Shown one piece after another: positions 44,176 to 53,525 of a stretch of DNA of 64,000 nt. The notes beneath the pieces were generated by a model. It saw nothing but the letters and a program-made list of their open reading frames with translations, was not told the DNA's origin and did no database searches. Source of the DNA: Candidatus Gastranaerophilales bacterium (GTDB taxonomy: Bacteria; Cyanobacteriota; Vampirovibrionia; Gastranaerophilales; Gastranaerophilaceae); the NCBI GenBank assembly GCA_944322675.1, contig CALUPO010000007.1, positions 58,538 to 122,537 of the forward strand, written 5' to 3'. Within the stretch, counting starts at the first letter, position 1, and each line of letters begins with the position of its first letter. Both the position numbers and the translations under genes were made by a program.

Positions 44176-45954
44176 CTAAACACAAACACTAATAAATTTT
44201 AAAACATCTTTTATAATATCATCACATGTCAAATGATAACGACTATAAAGTTCATCTAATGGAACTCTATCTGTGAATTCTTTTTTTGCTCCAAAATTTA
44301 AAACTTTCATGTTTGAATTGCCATAAAACCTTGTAATTTTTTCACCGAATCCACCGTCAATTACTCCATCTTCAAGAGTTATAACAAGATTGTGATTTAC
44401 TTTTAAGTTTTCCAAAAGTTCAACATCAACCCCTGTAATAAATCGTGGATTAATTATAGTTGCGTTGATGTTATGCTTTTCTTTTAAAATTTTTGCAACT
44501 TTTTCGCCTAAATGATAGAAATTTCCAATCCCTATTATAGCAAGGTTTTCACCTTCATGTGTAACTTTAAATTTATTTAAAATAGAATAATCGGTATTAT
44601 CCGGCTTTCCGCTTGAAATAATTTCACCAAAAGGTACACGTATTGCAAGAGGATGATTTTTTTGTTTATAAGCATATTCAAGCATGGCTATATATTCTTC
44701 TTTTGTACTTGGTGCAAGATAAACCATATTTGGAATATTTGAAATTAAAGGTATATCAAACACACCTGCATGTGTTGCATCTGCATTTGTTATTGCACCC
44801 CAGTATATTAAAAGAGAAACAGGCGAGTTATTTAAACATAAGTCTTGCGAAAGCTGGTCGTATGTTCTTTGTATAAAAGATGATAAAACAGCCAAAAACG
44901 GTTTTGCCCCGCTTTTTGCAAGTGAAGAAGCATAAGCAACGGCATGTTCTTCAGCAATTCCAACATCTATATATTGTTCACCAAGTGTTTGACGAAATTC
45001 ATAATTAAATCCATAAGCACCAGGTGTTGCCGGAGTAATTGCAACAACAGTTTTATCATCTTTTGCTTTGTTTAATATAAAATCAGTTGTAATTGAATTA
45101 TAAGTTTGTATATTTTGAATATTACTATTTGTCACATTCAAATTATTTTCATCATCAAGAGTGGATGGCATAATCCAGTGAAACATTTCTTTATTTTCAA
45201 TAGCACACTTCAACCCGTGTCCCTTTTGAGTTTTAACATGCACAACAATTGGATGATTTATATCTTTCACTTTTTTAAATACATTAATCATTTCCTCAAT
45301 ATTATTGCCTTCATCAACATAAATATAATCAAAACCTAAGGTTTTAAAGAAATTAAGCTGTGATTTTCCTGCGGTTTCACGTAAAAGTTTTAAATTTTTA
45401 TATAATCCGCCTTGATTTTGAGCTATTGACATATCATTATCATTTACAACGATTATAAGATTACCATTAAAACAAGCGGCATTATTAAACCCTTCATAAG
45501 CTTCACCGCCTGATAAAGAACCATCGCCAATAAGTGCAATAACATTTCCTTTTTCATTTTTTAAATCACGTGCTTTCGCTGTTCCTAAGGCAAGACTCAC
45601 TGATGTTGAGGTATGTCCGACCTTATATATATCATGACAACTTTCCTCAGGAGCTGTGTAGCCTGAGTATTTATAATATTTATCACAATCTGTAAAACAC
45701 TCTTTTCTTCCGGTTAATATTTTGTGCGGATAACATTGATGTGAAACATCATATATTATCTTATCTTTAGGCGACTCAAAAACATAATGCATAGCAATTG
45801 TTGTTTCTATAATTCCAAGATTAGGCCCAAGGTGTCCGCCTGTTGTGTTGACTTTTTTTATTATTAAATCACGCATTTCACAGGCTAAATCATTTAATTC
45901 GTTCATTGACATTTGTTTTAAATCACCTGGTGAATTAACTTTTTCAATAATCAT
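44176..45954 (-). CDS. DXS-like transketolase-family enzyme
   Basis: The 592 residues have the 1-deoxyxylulose-5-phosphate synthase layout in one chain: Ser-His-Gln-Cys-Tyr-Pro-His-Lys-Ile-Leu-Thr-Gly-Arg, the thiamine-diphosphate motif Gly-Asp-Gly-Ser-Leu-Ser-Gly-Gly ending in Asn-Asp-Asn-Asp-Met-Ser-Ile, then the pyrimidine-binding domain with Val-Gly-Ile-Ala-Glu-Glu-His-Ala and a C-terminal transketolase domain. It may be the true DXS of the MEP pathway or a paralogue with another substrate; the variant residues (Ser-His-Gln-Cys for Gly-His-Gln-Ser/Ala) leave this open. ATG 45954 has AAAGGA nine bases upstream. A MerR-type promoter drives it, which is unusual for a housekeeping enzyme. Confidence 0.85.
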   Translation of the reverse strand: MIIEKVNSPGDLKQMSMNELNDLACEMRDLIIKKVNTTGGHLGPNLGIIETTIAMHYVFESPKDKIIYDVSHQCYPHKILTGRKECFTDCDKYYKYSGYTAPEESCHDIYKVGHTSTSVSLALGTAKARDLKNEKGNVIALIGDGSLSGGEAYEGFNNAACFNGNLIIVVNDNDMSIAQNQGGLYKNLKLLRETAGKSQLNFFKTLGFDYIYVDEGNNIEEMINVFKKVKDINHPIVVHVKTQKGHGLKCAIENKEMFHWIMPSTLDDENNLNVTNSNIQNIQTYNSITTDFILNKAKDDKTVVAITPATPGAYGFNYEFRQTLGEQYIDVGIAEEHAVAYASSLAKSGAKPFLAVLSSFIQRTYDQLSQDLCLNNSPVSLLIYWGAITNADATHAGVFDIPLISNIPNMVYLAPSTKEEYIAMLEYAYKQKNHPLAIRVPFGEIISSGKPDNTDYSILNKFKVTHEGENLAIIGIGNFYHLGEKVAKILKEKHNINATIINPRFITGVDVELLENLKVNHNLVITLEDGVIDGGFGEKITRFYGNSNMKVLNFGAKKEFTDRVPLDELYSRYHLTCDDIIKDVLKFISVCV

Positions 45955-46010
45955 ATTATTTTTTCCTTTCAATAAAACTTTTTAACAAAGAATATAAATA
46001 TATATTTTAC

Positions 46011-46041
46011 ATTTTATAATTTGATAGCAGCTCTAAGTCAA
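46011..46041 (-). promoter_or_regulatory. MerR-type promoter for the DXS-like gene
   Basis: On the minus strand TTGACT (46036-46041), a 19-bp spacer beginning TAGAGCTGCTATCAAA, and TAAAAT (46011-46016). Leader of about 50 nt to ATG 45954. Confidence 0.85.
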
Positions 46042-46057
46042 GAAAATTTTTGAAAAC

Positions 46058-47134
46058 TTATAAAACATTTTTAACAAATTGACTCATCTTATTTTTTATA
46101 TATTTAAACAAAACACCAATATAAGTAGTTATAATAATCCCTGAAATAAAATAAAAATAAGTTGTTTTTAAAGGATAATAAAACCAATAAATATCGGCAT
46201 TATTTTTAACCATAAAAGGTATTCCTTTTATTGCAAGTAAAAAGTATGTAAAAAAGTTAAAAATAAGAAGATGATTTGCCATAATATGATATGTATTTTC
46301 ACCTATTTTATGCAGGAATGTACAATTTTTTACTTTATCATAAATATTTTCAATGATAAATAAACTTACCCAGATTCCTGATAAACTTGTTAAAATGGGA
46401 ACAATCCAATTATCAAAATCTCCCCAGACAAGAATATAACTTAAGCCTATACCATCAAGCGGAGTATAGTCTTTATTTGTAAGCCACAATAATGATTGAA
46501 GAATTATTACAATAAAAAAATTTCTATTGGAAAGTAATTTTTCTTTAAAATTGTCACTTGATTTTTTATATAGATAGCCTAAGTAAATAAAAAGAAGAGA
46601 GAATACTGTCCTTTGACATAATAAAATATATAAATTTTTTGATAAAGGCTCAAGTTGTATGGCAAGGAGTGCAAAAATGAAAAGAAATATTATCTTATAT
46701 TTACTTTGTATTTTTAACTTATTAAAAAAATAAAACACAATTAAACTAATAAACAATTGTGGTACAAACCACAAAGGTGATATTAAGTCAAGTTGATGAC
46801 CTGTTAAAAAAGGCATTAAAAGTTCGTTTTTTAAGGTTACAGGCAATCCCCAGAATTTTTTAACAACAGGTGTTATAAGAATTGTTAAACAAAGATAAAA
46901 TAATGCATATAAAAAATATGGCACTAAAAGTGATTTAAAACGCTTTTTTGTATATTGAATAAAACCATATTTATCATTAAATAGCATTCCTGAAATAAAG
47001 AAAAATAAAGCAAGTTGAAACGAATAAGGCGGAAATAAAGGTATCAATGAAAATTCAAGATGCCCTGAAACTACAAGCATTATTGCAAGTGCTTTAAGTA
47101 TGTTTATTTTATTATAATGACTCATTTCATTCAT
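46058..47134 (-). CDS. acyltransferase family 3 membrane protein
   Basis: The 358-residue protein has about ten membrane segments and the OafA/NodX-type N-terminus (Lys-Ala-Leu-Ala-Ile-Met-Leu-Val-Val-Ser-Gly-His, residues 14-25, with the catalytic histidine) and Phe-Phe-Phe-Ile-Ser-Gly-Met-Leu-Phe. Such enzymes acetylate extracellular or membrane polysaccharides from the cytoplasmic acyl-CoA pool. GGAGG precedes ATG 47134. It is not under the MerR-type promoter, which lies downstream of its stop. Confidence 0.9.
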   Translation of the reverse strand: MNEMSHYNKINILKALAIMLVVSGHLEFSLIPLFPPYSFQLALFFFISGMLFNDKYGFIQYTKKRFKSLLVPYFLYALFYLCLTILITPVVKKFWGLPVTLKNELLMPFLTGHQLDLISPLWFVPQLFISLIVFYFFNKLKIQSKYKIIFLFIFALLAIQLEPLSKNLYILLCQRTVFSLLFIYLGYLYKKSSDNFKEKLLSNRNFFIVIILQSLLWLTNKDYTPLDGIGLSYILVWGDFDNWIVPILTSLSGIWVSLFIIENIYDKVKNCTFLHKIGENTYHIMANHLLIFNFFTYFLLAIKGIPFMVKNNADIYWFYYPLKTTYFYFISGIIITTYIGVLFKYIKNKMSQFVKNVL

Positions 47135-47200
47135 AGCTTAAAAACCTCCATTTATAATTTTATACGAAAACAAAAAAATATAATAAAGTTTTACAAAACA

Positions 47201-47229
47201 TTGAAAAAGAGAATAAATTGTAGTAAACT
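47201..47229 (+). promoter_or_regulatory. promoter of leuC
   Basis: TTGAAA (47201-47206) and TAAACT (47224-47229), spacer 17 bp, about 41 bp before the leuC ATG. Confidence 0.6.
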
Positions 47230-47270
47230 AAACTAAGTTTATAAAAGTAGATAAAGAGGGTAAAAATATT

Positions 47271-48539
47271 ATGTCGGATACAAAAATGACAATAACTGAA
47301 AAAATATTTGCTTCCCATGCAGGAGTTGATAAAGTTAAAGCAGGAGATTTAATAGAAGCAAAAGTTGATATAACACTTGCAAATGATATAACAGGTCCTG
47401 TTGCTATAAATGAATTTCGTAAAATAGGGGTGGATAAAGTATTTGACAAAGAACGTGTTGTTTTTGTACCTGATCACTTTGTGCCCAATAAAGATATAAA
47501 ATCAGCCGAGCAGGTAAATTTGATTCGTAAATTTGCAAAAGAAATGGGATTAAAGCATTTTTTTGAAGTTGGACGTATGGGAATTGAGCATGCTCTTCTT
47601 CCGGATAGCGGAATTGTGACAGCTGGTGATTTAATAATAGGAGCAGATTCACACACTTGTACCTATGGGGCACTTGGTGCTTTTTCAACAGGCGTAGGAT
47701 CAACTGATTTGGCCTGTGCAATGGCATCAGGTGAAACATGGTTTAAAGTTCCATCTTGTATAAAAGTTGAATTTGAAGGCGAACTTAACAAATGGGTTTG
47801 TGCAAAAGACCTTGTTTTATATTTAATTGGTGACATTGGTGTTGATGGTGCTTTATATAAAACACTTGAAATTGGCGGGTCAACAATACGTGATATGGAT
47901 ATGGACGGTAGATTCACATTTTGCAATATGGCCATTGAAGCAGGTGCTAAAAATGGAATTATAGAACCTGATGAGAAAACGGCAAAATATTTGGAAGGAC
48001 GTCAATTACGTAAGGGTGTATTTTATAAATCTGATGAAGACGCTTCTTATGAGCGTGTTATAAAATATAATGTTAAGGATATTGAACCTCAGGTCGCTTT
48101 CCCTCATTTGCCTGAAAATACAAAACCTATATCACAGGTAGGAGAAATAAAAATTAATCAAGCAGTTATTGGAAGTTGTACAAATGGTCGTTTGTCGGAT
48201 TTGAAAATAGCAGCTCAGATATTAAAAGGTAATAAAGTGCATCCTGACGTTCGTTTAATAGTGTTCCCCGGAACTCAAGATATTTATTTAAAAGCTATTG
48301 AAATGGGTTACATTCAAGACATAATAAAAGCAGGCGGAGCTGTTTCAACACCAACTTGCGGACCTTGTCTTGGCGGGCATGCCGGCATTCTGGCAGCAGG
48401 TGAAAGAGCAATATCTACAACAAATAGAAATTTTGTTGGACGTATGGGACATGTTGAAAGCGAGGTATATTTAAGTTCTCCTGCTATTGCAGCTGCAAGT
48501 GCTATAAAGGGAGTTATAACTTCGCCTGACAATTTATAA
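47271..48539 (+). CDS. leuC: 3-isopropylmalate dehydratase large subunit
   Basis: The enzyme isomerises 2- to 3-isopropylmalate in leucine synthesis. The 422 aa have the aconitase-family iron-sulfur ligands: [10 protein letters not shown] (about residue 125-134), Gly-Ser-Cys-Thr-Asn-Gly-Arg (about 303) and Pro-Thr-Cys-Gly-Pro-Cys-Leu-Gly (about 360). The length suits the archaeal-type HacA/LeuC2 group, which usually pairs with a separate short LeuD; leuD is not adjacent. It starts a rightward unit with ribE, ribBA and a GNAT gene. Confidence 0.93.
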   Translation: MSDTKMTITEKIFASHAGVDKVKAGDLIEAKVDITLANDITGPVAINEFRKIGVDKVFDKERVVFVPDHFVPNKDIKSAEQVNLIRKFAKEMGLKHFFEVGRMGIEHALLPDSGIVTAGDLIIGADSHTCTYGALGAFSTGVGSTDLACAMASGETWFKVPSCIKVEFEGELNKWVCAKDLVLYLIGDIGVDGALYKTLEIGGSTIRDMDMDGRFTFCNMAIEAGAKNGIIEPDEKTAKYLEGRQLRKGVFYKSDEDASYERVIKYNVKDIEPQVAFPHLPENTKPISQVGEIKINQAVIGSCTNGRLSDLKIAAQILKGNKVHPDVRLIVFPGTQDIYLKAIEMGYIQDIIKAGGAVSTPTCGPCLGGHAGILAAGERAISTTNRNFVGRMGHVESEVYLSSPAIAAASAIKGVITSPDNL

Positions 48540-48567
48540 TTTAATTTATATTCAAGGATTTTCAAAT

Positions 48568-49209
48568 ATGTTTACAGGCTTGATTGAACAAGTTGGAAAC
48601 GTCAATAATATAAAAAAAGTAAATGATGGTTATTTACTTGATATTCTAACAAGCATTAAATTTGAAGATGTAAAAATTGGTGATTCCATTGCTATTAATG
48701 GTGTTTGTTTAACTGTTGAAGAAATTAATAATCATAATGTTTCGTTTTTTTGTGCAAAAAATACATTTAATATTACTAACTTAAAATATATAAAAGTTAA
48801 TGACAAAGTTAATATTGAACGTGCTTTAAAATTGTCTTCCCGGCTTGATGGACATATTTTAACAGGACATGTTGAAACTGTTGTTGAAGTTTTAAAAATA
48901 GAAAAAAATCTAAATACTTATAATTTTAAATTTAAATTACCTGATTATAACCTTAGAAAATACATGTGTTCAAAAGGTTCAATCGGCGTAAACGGCATAA
49001 GTTTAACAATTGCATTTATTGAAAATGAATATTTTGAAGTTATTGTTATTCCTCATACACTTGAAAAAACAAATTTAAAATACTTAAAAGAAAAAAATTA
49101 TGTAAATATTGAAACGGATATTATGGCAAAATATGTAGAAAATATGCTAAAATTAAATAATACCGGCAAAATTGATTACAATAAACTTAATGAATATGGA
49201 TTTTTATAA
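48568..49209 (+). CDS. ribE: riboflavin synthase alpha chain
   Basis: The enzyme dismutates two 6,7-dimethyl-8-ribityllumazine molecules to riboflavin. The 213-residue protein has two lumazine-binding repeats: Met-Phe-Thr-Gly-Leu-Ile-Glu at the start, Ile-Ala-Ile-Asn-Gly-Val-Cys-Leu-Thr-Val (47-56), Gly-His-Ile-Leu-Thr-Gly-His-Val and Gly-Val-Asn-Gly-Ile-Ser-Leu-Thr in the second. It lies 28 bp after leuC. No FMN riboswitch precedes it. Confidence 0.95.
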   Translation: MFTGLIEQVGNVNNIKKVNDGYLLDILTSIKFEDVKIGDSIAINGVCLTVEEINNHNVSFFCAKNTFNITNLKYIKVNDKVNIERALKLSSRLDGHILTGHVETVVEVLKIEKNLNTYNFKFKLPDYNLRKYMCSKGSIGVNGISLTIAFIENEYFEVIVIPHTLEKTNLKYLKEKNYVNIETDIMAKYVENMLKLNNTGKIDYNKLNEYGFL

Positions 49210-49282
49210 ATAAATATATAAAAAATTTAAAAAACAGTAGAAAGTAAAACTACAATAAACTAAAAAACAAGGATGATAAAAA

Positions 49283-50497
49283 ATGGAAAATAAATTTAAT
49301 ACAATTGAAGAAGCAATTGAGGATTATAAAAAAGGTAAACCTATTATAGTAGCTGATGATGAAAATCGTGAAAATGAAGGTGATTTAATTGTTGCCGGGG
49401 AATTTGCAACTGCAAAAATTATAAACTTTATGATAAGCGAATGTAAAGGACTTGTTTGTGTATCAATTGAAAAGGAAAAAGCCAATAGCCTAAATTTAAG
49501 TGAAATGGTGTCAAACAACACAGATATAAAAGGTACAGCATTTTGCCAGACAGTTGATGCTGACCCTAAGTTTGGCGTAACAACCGGTATTTCCGCTTAT
49601 GATAGGGCAAAAACTATAGAAGTTATTTTAAATGAAAATACAAAACCATGTGATTTACGCCGTCCCGGTCATATTTTTCCACTAATTGCAAAAAAAGGCG
49701 GGGTGCTTTCAAGAACAGGACACACCGAAGCATCTGTTGACCTTGCAAAATTTGCAGGGTTAAAACCTTGTGCTGTTATATGCGAAATAGTTAATGAAGA
49801 TGGCACAATGGCTCGAAGAGATGATTTATTTAAATTCGCAAAAAAACACGATTTAAAGTTTATTTTAGTTGCAGATCTAATAAAGTATAGGCTTAAAAAC
49901 GAAAGATTTATAACACGTGAAGCCTGTGCAAATTTACCCACACCATTTGGAACTTTTAAAATCATAGGATATAAAAATCATATTACCAACGGTGAAAATG
50001 TTGCACTTGTTCTTGAAAGTGATGATAAAAATAAAATTCCTCTTGTTCGTATGCATAGCGAATGTTTAACAGGTGATGTATTTCATTCCCTTCGTTGTGA
50101 TTGCGGAAGCCAACTTCATGCATCTTTAAAAATGATACAAGAACACGGCTATGGTGCACTTGTTTATATAAAAGAACACGAAGGACGAGGCATTGGACTT
50201 ATTAATAAAATAAAAGCTTATAAATTGCAAGATGAAGGACAGGATACTGTTGAAGCTAATGTTTCTTTGGGATTTGAACCTGATTTACGTGATTATGGAA
50301 TAGGGGCCCAAATTTTACTTGATTTAAATTTCAAAAAATTTAATTTAATTACAAATAATCCTAAAAAAATTATAGGACTTAAAGGTTATGACCTTGAAAT
50401 AGTCGAACGTATTCCAACAAAAGCTTATATTAACGAATTTAATCAAAAATATATGGAAACAAAAATAAAAAAAATGGAACACCTGATAAAATTATAA
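49283..50497 (+). CDS. ribBA: bifunctional 3,4-dihydroxy-2-butanone-4-phosphate synthase / GTP cyclohydrolase II
   Basis: It supplies both precursors of riboflavin. Residues 1-200 are RibB (Asp-Asp-Glu-Asn-Arg-Glu-Asn-Glu-Gly-Asp near residue 22-31, and Arg-Arg-Pro-Gly-His with Gly-His-Thr-Glu). Residues 205-404 are RibA, with Ser-Glu-Cys-Leu-Thr-Gly-Asp-Val-Phe, Arg-Cys-Asp-Cys-Gly and Glu-Gly-Arg-Gly-Ile-Gly-Leu. All metal-binding cysteines of the cyclohydrolase are present. GGATG lies before ATG 49283. ribD and ribH are not in the window. Confidence 0.96.
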   Translation: MENKFNTIEEAIEDYKKGKPIIVADDENRENEGDLIVAGEFATAKIINFMISECKGLVCVSIEKEKANSLNLSEMVSNNTDIKGTAFCQTVDADPKFGVTTGISAYDRAKTIEVILNENTKPCDLRRPGHIFPLIAKKGGVLSRTGHTEASVDLAKFAGLKPCAVICEIVNEDGTMARRDDLFKFAKKHDLKFILVADLIKYRLKNERFITREACANLPTPFGTFKIIGYKNHITNGENVALVLESDDKNKIPLVRMHSECLTGDVFHSLRCDCGSQLHASLKMIQEHGYGALVYIKEHEGRGIGLINKIKAYKLQDEGQDTVEANVSLGFEPDLRDYGIGAQILLDLNFKKFNLITNNPKKIIGLKGYDLEIVERIPTKAYINEFNQKYMETKIKKMEHLIKL

Positions 50498-50516
50498 ATA
50501 ATACAAAGGATTGTAT

Positions 50517-51518
50517 ATGGCAAATTTAAAAATTTATAACGTCGAAAATGTTACAACTTCTCATAAAAATGTTATGTTTGACATTTATAAGGATTTTTTT
50601 AATAAATCTGAAGTTGACTATGCATTTGAATCTGAACCTGTGGATTTTTATAAGTTTTTTGAGTGTATTGAATCAAGACTTTTAAAATCAATTGTGTTGC
50701 TTGAAAATGCAAAACCGGTCGCTTTTTTAATTTATACCATGATGGCAAATTATTCGGTTGAAATAAATCTTATTCATATGTTTAATTTTGACAATTATGA
50801 AAATAAACTTGTACTTTTGATTAGTAAATTACTAAAGAATTTAAAAGAAGAAAGAATAAAAAAAACAATTTCATATCCGCTAATTGGTATACAGGATAAA
50901 TATTTTGATGTTTTAAAGAATTTAAATTTTGAAAGTGTTGAAAATTCAATTTATGTTTTTCCATTTAATGAAGAAAATGAAGAAAAAATAAATAATGCTT
51001 CTCATTTTGAACCACAATTAAATGATGGCTTTCATATTGAGGTTTGGAATAATGATTATTTTTCTCAAGTAGTAAAACTTTTAAATGTTTGTTTTAGCCC
51101 TGAAAAAGATGCTTTATATGATAACCGGTATAAAACCGAAGTTGGAACACGTGATATTTTAAACAAAATTATAGATAGCGAATATGGTATATTCTTGCCA
51201 AATCAATGCAGTATTCTTTTGGAAGGTGAAAAAGTTGTCGGTGTGTGTCTTGCAAATTTAACAACATTTCAAATAGCCAATATACCTCAAGTCGCTATAT
51301 TACCTCAATATCGAGGTAATAAATTTGGAACATTACTTGTCCGAAATACTCTTGCTAAAATTGCAAAAGCACATATCTATCGTGTTTTAAATTTAAAAGA
51401 ACTAAACGTCACATCAATAGCCAATCATAATTGTGCATTAAATATGTACATTGAAAATGGTTTTGAACTTGCAACAACATATAACCAACTTTATTATAAT
51501 TTTAATTATTATAAATAA
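50517..51518 (+). CDS. GNAT-family acetyltransferase with two GNAT-like halves
   Basis: The 333-residue protein has a degenerate N-terminal GNAT-like half and a C-terminal half with the acetyl-CoA motif Val-Ala-Ile-Leu-Pro-Gln-Tyr-Arg-Gly-Asn-Lys-Phe-Gly-Thr (about 258-271) and Asn-Ala-Leu-Asn-Met-Tyr-Ile-Glu-Asn-Gly-Phe style end. ATG 50517 follows AAAGGA; a TTG two codons earlier is less likely. It ends the leuC-rib unit, 19 bp after ribBA. Substrate unknown. Confidence 0.85.
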   Translation: MANLKIYNVENVTTSHKNVMFDIYKDFFNKSEVDYAFESEPVDFYKFFECIESRLLKSIVLLENAKPVAFLIYTMMANYSVEINLIHMFNFDNYENKLVLLISKLLKNLKEERIKKTISYPLIGIQDKYFDVLKNLNFESVENSIYVFPFNEENEEKINNASHFEPQLNDGFHIEVWNNDYFSQVVKLLNVCFSPEKDALYDNRYKTEVGTRDILNKIIDSEYGIFLPNQCSILLEGEKVVGVCLANLTTFQIANIPQVAILPQYRGNKFGTLLVRNTLAKIAKAHIYRVLNLKELNVTSIANHNCALNMYIENGFELATTYNQLYYNFNYYK

Positions 51519-51763
51519 AAAATTATACTTATTATTTATAAAATATTTTAATAAATGACAAATGTTCACTTTTTTTTGCTTGTTATAGTAAAATCCATTA
51601 TTTATATGATTTAAAAGAGCATCCTATTAATTATGATAATAGGTGTATAAGTGTATATTAGGGTGAAAGTTAGGACAAATATAGAAAAATTTAAACTTTA
51701 AGGTTTAAAATTTAAAATTTAATCAGATTAAAATTGTTATAATTAACATTTATTTAGGGAGGA

Positions 51764-53029
51764 ATGTTGAAAAAGGAGGTAATAAATAATCCTTTAAATA
51801 TAAATATAAACGACACTTTTGGATGGTTTAGCCAGAATTTTGAAAGCAAGTTAGAAAATGCTTTTAGATCTTTTTGGGAACTGGATGCAAAGTGTCATTT
51901 GCTTTCCTTAAGTGAAGAACCAAATTTTTTAGCATTAAATAAGCAATTTTTTGTGACAAGATTGAAACTTTCAAAAAGACATACTTGTGTTATAAAACTA
52001 TCCAATAATATTTCAAAACTTTTGCTTGATAAATCACTCGGATTTAAAAAAAAATTCGATTTTGACAATTTGACAGACTTAGAAGTCAAAATTTTGACGA
52101 CTTTTAACTGCGAAATTAACAATAATATTAATGATTTTTTCCACAAAAAAGAATACTTGAATAAACTTAAATACGATGAAAATTTAGATGATAAGTTTTT
52201 CTATCTTGTGTTCATTGTTAAGATAGGCAATAAAACAGGAAATTTAATTATAATTTTTCCATACGAAGCAATTAAACTTGAAATTAACGAAGAAAAAGAA
52301 GCAAGTCTTGATATGGATTTGTTTGGAAACAATAAAGTAAATGTTGATATTATTGTTGGAAGTACAAAATTAAGGATAGGGGATATAAATAATTTAGATG
52401 TCGAAGATATACTTGTGCTTGAAAATAGCAATTTAGAAAATATGACTTTAAAATTAAGCAATAATGAAAAAGTCGATTTTAGATTAACTCCTGACCCTAC
52501 ACTTATTATTGATAACAATGATGACGATGATGAATACGAAAATACAAATGAAAATGAGGACAGTAAAATGGTTGTGAATGATAACATCTGGGATAATATA
52601 TTAGTTGATGTTGAAGCTCGATTTGAAAAAGTGAAACTTGAACTTGGAAAAGTAAGACGGATTAATAAAGGTGAAGTTGTTGAAATAGCCGATATTTTTC
52701 AAAATAAAATAAATTTATGCGTTGAAAATAAAATTATTGCAAATGGAGAGCTTGTCATTATAAATGATAAATATGGAATAAAAATTGACGAATTGATATC
52801 ATCTCCAAATAATCAAACGAATAATGATGTTAAAAGCGATGATAATAAAAACAAACAAGCACAATCAGATAATTTAAACCATGAAGAAGAACAAGATGAA
52901 GATAGTTATGAAAAAGAAGAATTAAATGATGAAGATGAGCAAATAAATGACGAAGGTGACGAAGGAAACACCGAAGAAGATGAAAATTTTGATTATTCCG
53001 ATTTTGATGTAGATGATGATGATATTTAA
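51764..53029 (+). CDS. FliM/FliN (SctQ)-like switch protein with two SpoA domains and an acidic tail
   Basis: This 421-residue protein contains two SpoA-type domains, about residues 190-245 (Val-Asp-Ile-Ile-Val-Gly-Ser-Thr-Lys-Leu-Arg-Ile-Gly-Asp) and 280-345 (Val-Glu-Ala-Arg-Phe-Glu-Lys-Val-Lys-Leu-Glu-Leu-Gly-Lys, then Ile-Ala-Asn-Gly-Glu-Leu-Val-Ile-Ile-Asn). The N-terminal 180 residues are not an obvious CheC domain. Two SpoA domains in one chain are typical of SctQ of type III secretion, and also of FliM-FliN-like fusions. The last 75 residues are almost entirely Asp, Glu, Asn and Lys. It starts the fliO-P-Q-R cluster, which argues for a cytoplasmic ring component of the flagellar export apparatus. 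Confidence 0.8.
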   Translation: MLKKEVINNPLNININDTFGWFSQNFESKLENAFRSFWELDAKCHLLSLSEEPNFLALNKQFFVTRLKLSKRHTCVIKLSNNISKLLLDKSLGFKKKFDFDNLTDLEVKILTTFNCEINNNINDFFHKKEYLNKLKYDENLDDKFFYLVFIVKIGNKTGNLIIIFPYEAIKLEINEEKEASLDMDLFGNNKVNVDIIVGSTKLRIGDINNLDVEDILVLENSNLENMTLKLSNNEKVDFRLTPDPTLIIDNNDDDDEYENTNENEDSKMVVNDNIWDNILVDVEARFEKVKLELGKVRRINKGEVVEIADIFQNKINLCVENKIIANGELVIINDKYGIKIDELISSPNNQTNNDVKSDDNKNKQAQSDNLNHEEEQDEDSYEKEELNDEDEQINDEGDEGNTEEDENFDYSDFDVDDDDI

Positions 53030-53082
53030 AAAACTAAATTTTTAATAAAAATAAAAATTAAAACAAAGGAGGAGAAAAAATA

Positions 53083-53499
53083 ATGAAAATATATATTTTA
53101 AACTTTATAGTTTACACAATGGCTATGATAGGCGTTATTTATTTAAGTTTAATGGTGTTTAAAAGAACTATAGGACAAAATAGTATCAAATCTTGTAATA
53201 ATTCAATAAAAATTGAAGAAAGTTTAAATATAGGTCCGCGTAAAACATTACATGTTGTAAATGTTAAAGGTGAAAAATTTCTAATAGCCTCTGATATTCA
53301 AACAACAACATTTCTATCAAAACTTGGTGAAGAAAATAAAAATAAATCTTTACAATTTAAAAAAGATGACGAAAAAACTTTTTTAAGTGAACTTGATGAG
53401 TTAAAAAATCAAGAAAATACTAAAAATATAAGTATATTTGATGACATAAAAGAAGAGGAAGAAAAAAGTATATTTCGTGAACTTATTAACAAATTATAA
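53083..53499 (+). CDS. fliO: flagellar biosynthesis protein FliO-like
   Basis: The 138 residues comprise one N-terminal membrane helix (about 5-25) and a short cytoplasmic domain with Leu-Asn-Ile-Gly-Pro-Arg-Lys-Thr-Leu-His-Val-Val-Asn-Val-Lys-Gly (48-63) followed by a Phe-Leu-Ile-Ala strand, the FliO pattern. FliO chaperones assembly of the FliP ring. A lysine/glutamate-rich tail follows. AAAGGAGGAG precedes ATG 53083. Its position just before fliP supports the call. Confidence 0.85.
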   Translation: MKIYILNFIVYTMAMIGVIYLSLMVFKRTIGQNSIKSCNNSIKIEESLNIGPRKTLHVVNVKGEKFLIASDIQTTTFLSKLGEENKNKSLQFKKDDEKTFLSELDELKNQENTKNISIFDDIKEEEEKSIFRELINKL

Positions 53500-53525
53500 A
53501 TTATAAAACTAAGGTAAGAAAAGTT

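Noticed and set aside
44117..44190. Possible 24-codon rightward gene with AAAGGAG before ATG at 44118
   Set aside because: The apparent ribosome site and start codon are the left arm and loop of a 10-bp terminator stem; the peptide is antisense to the end of the DXS-like gene.
47404..47935. Leftward open frames inside leuC
   Set aside because: They are antisense shadows of a clearly coding leuC; composition is serine/proline/leucine-rich and no ribosome site is present.
48540..49282. FMN riboswitch before the riboflavin genes
   Set aside because: The gaps before ribE and ribBA are 28 and 73 bp and contain no RFN-type conserved stems.
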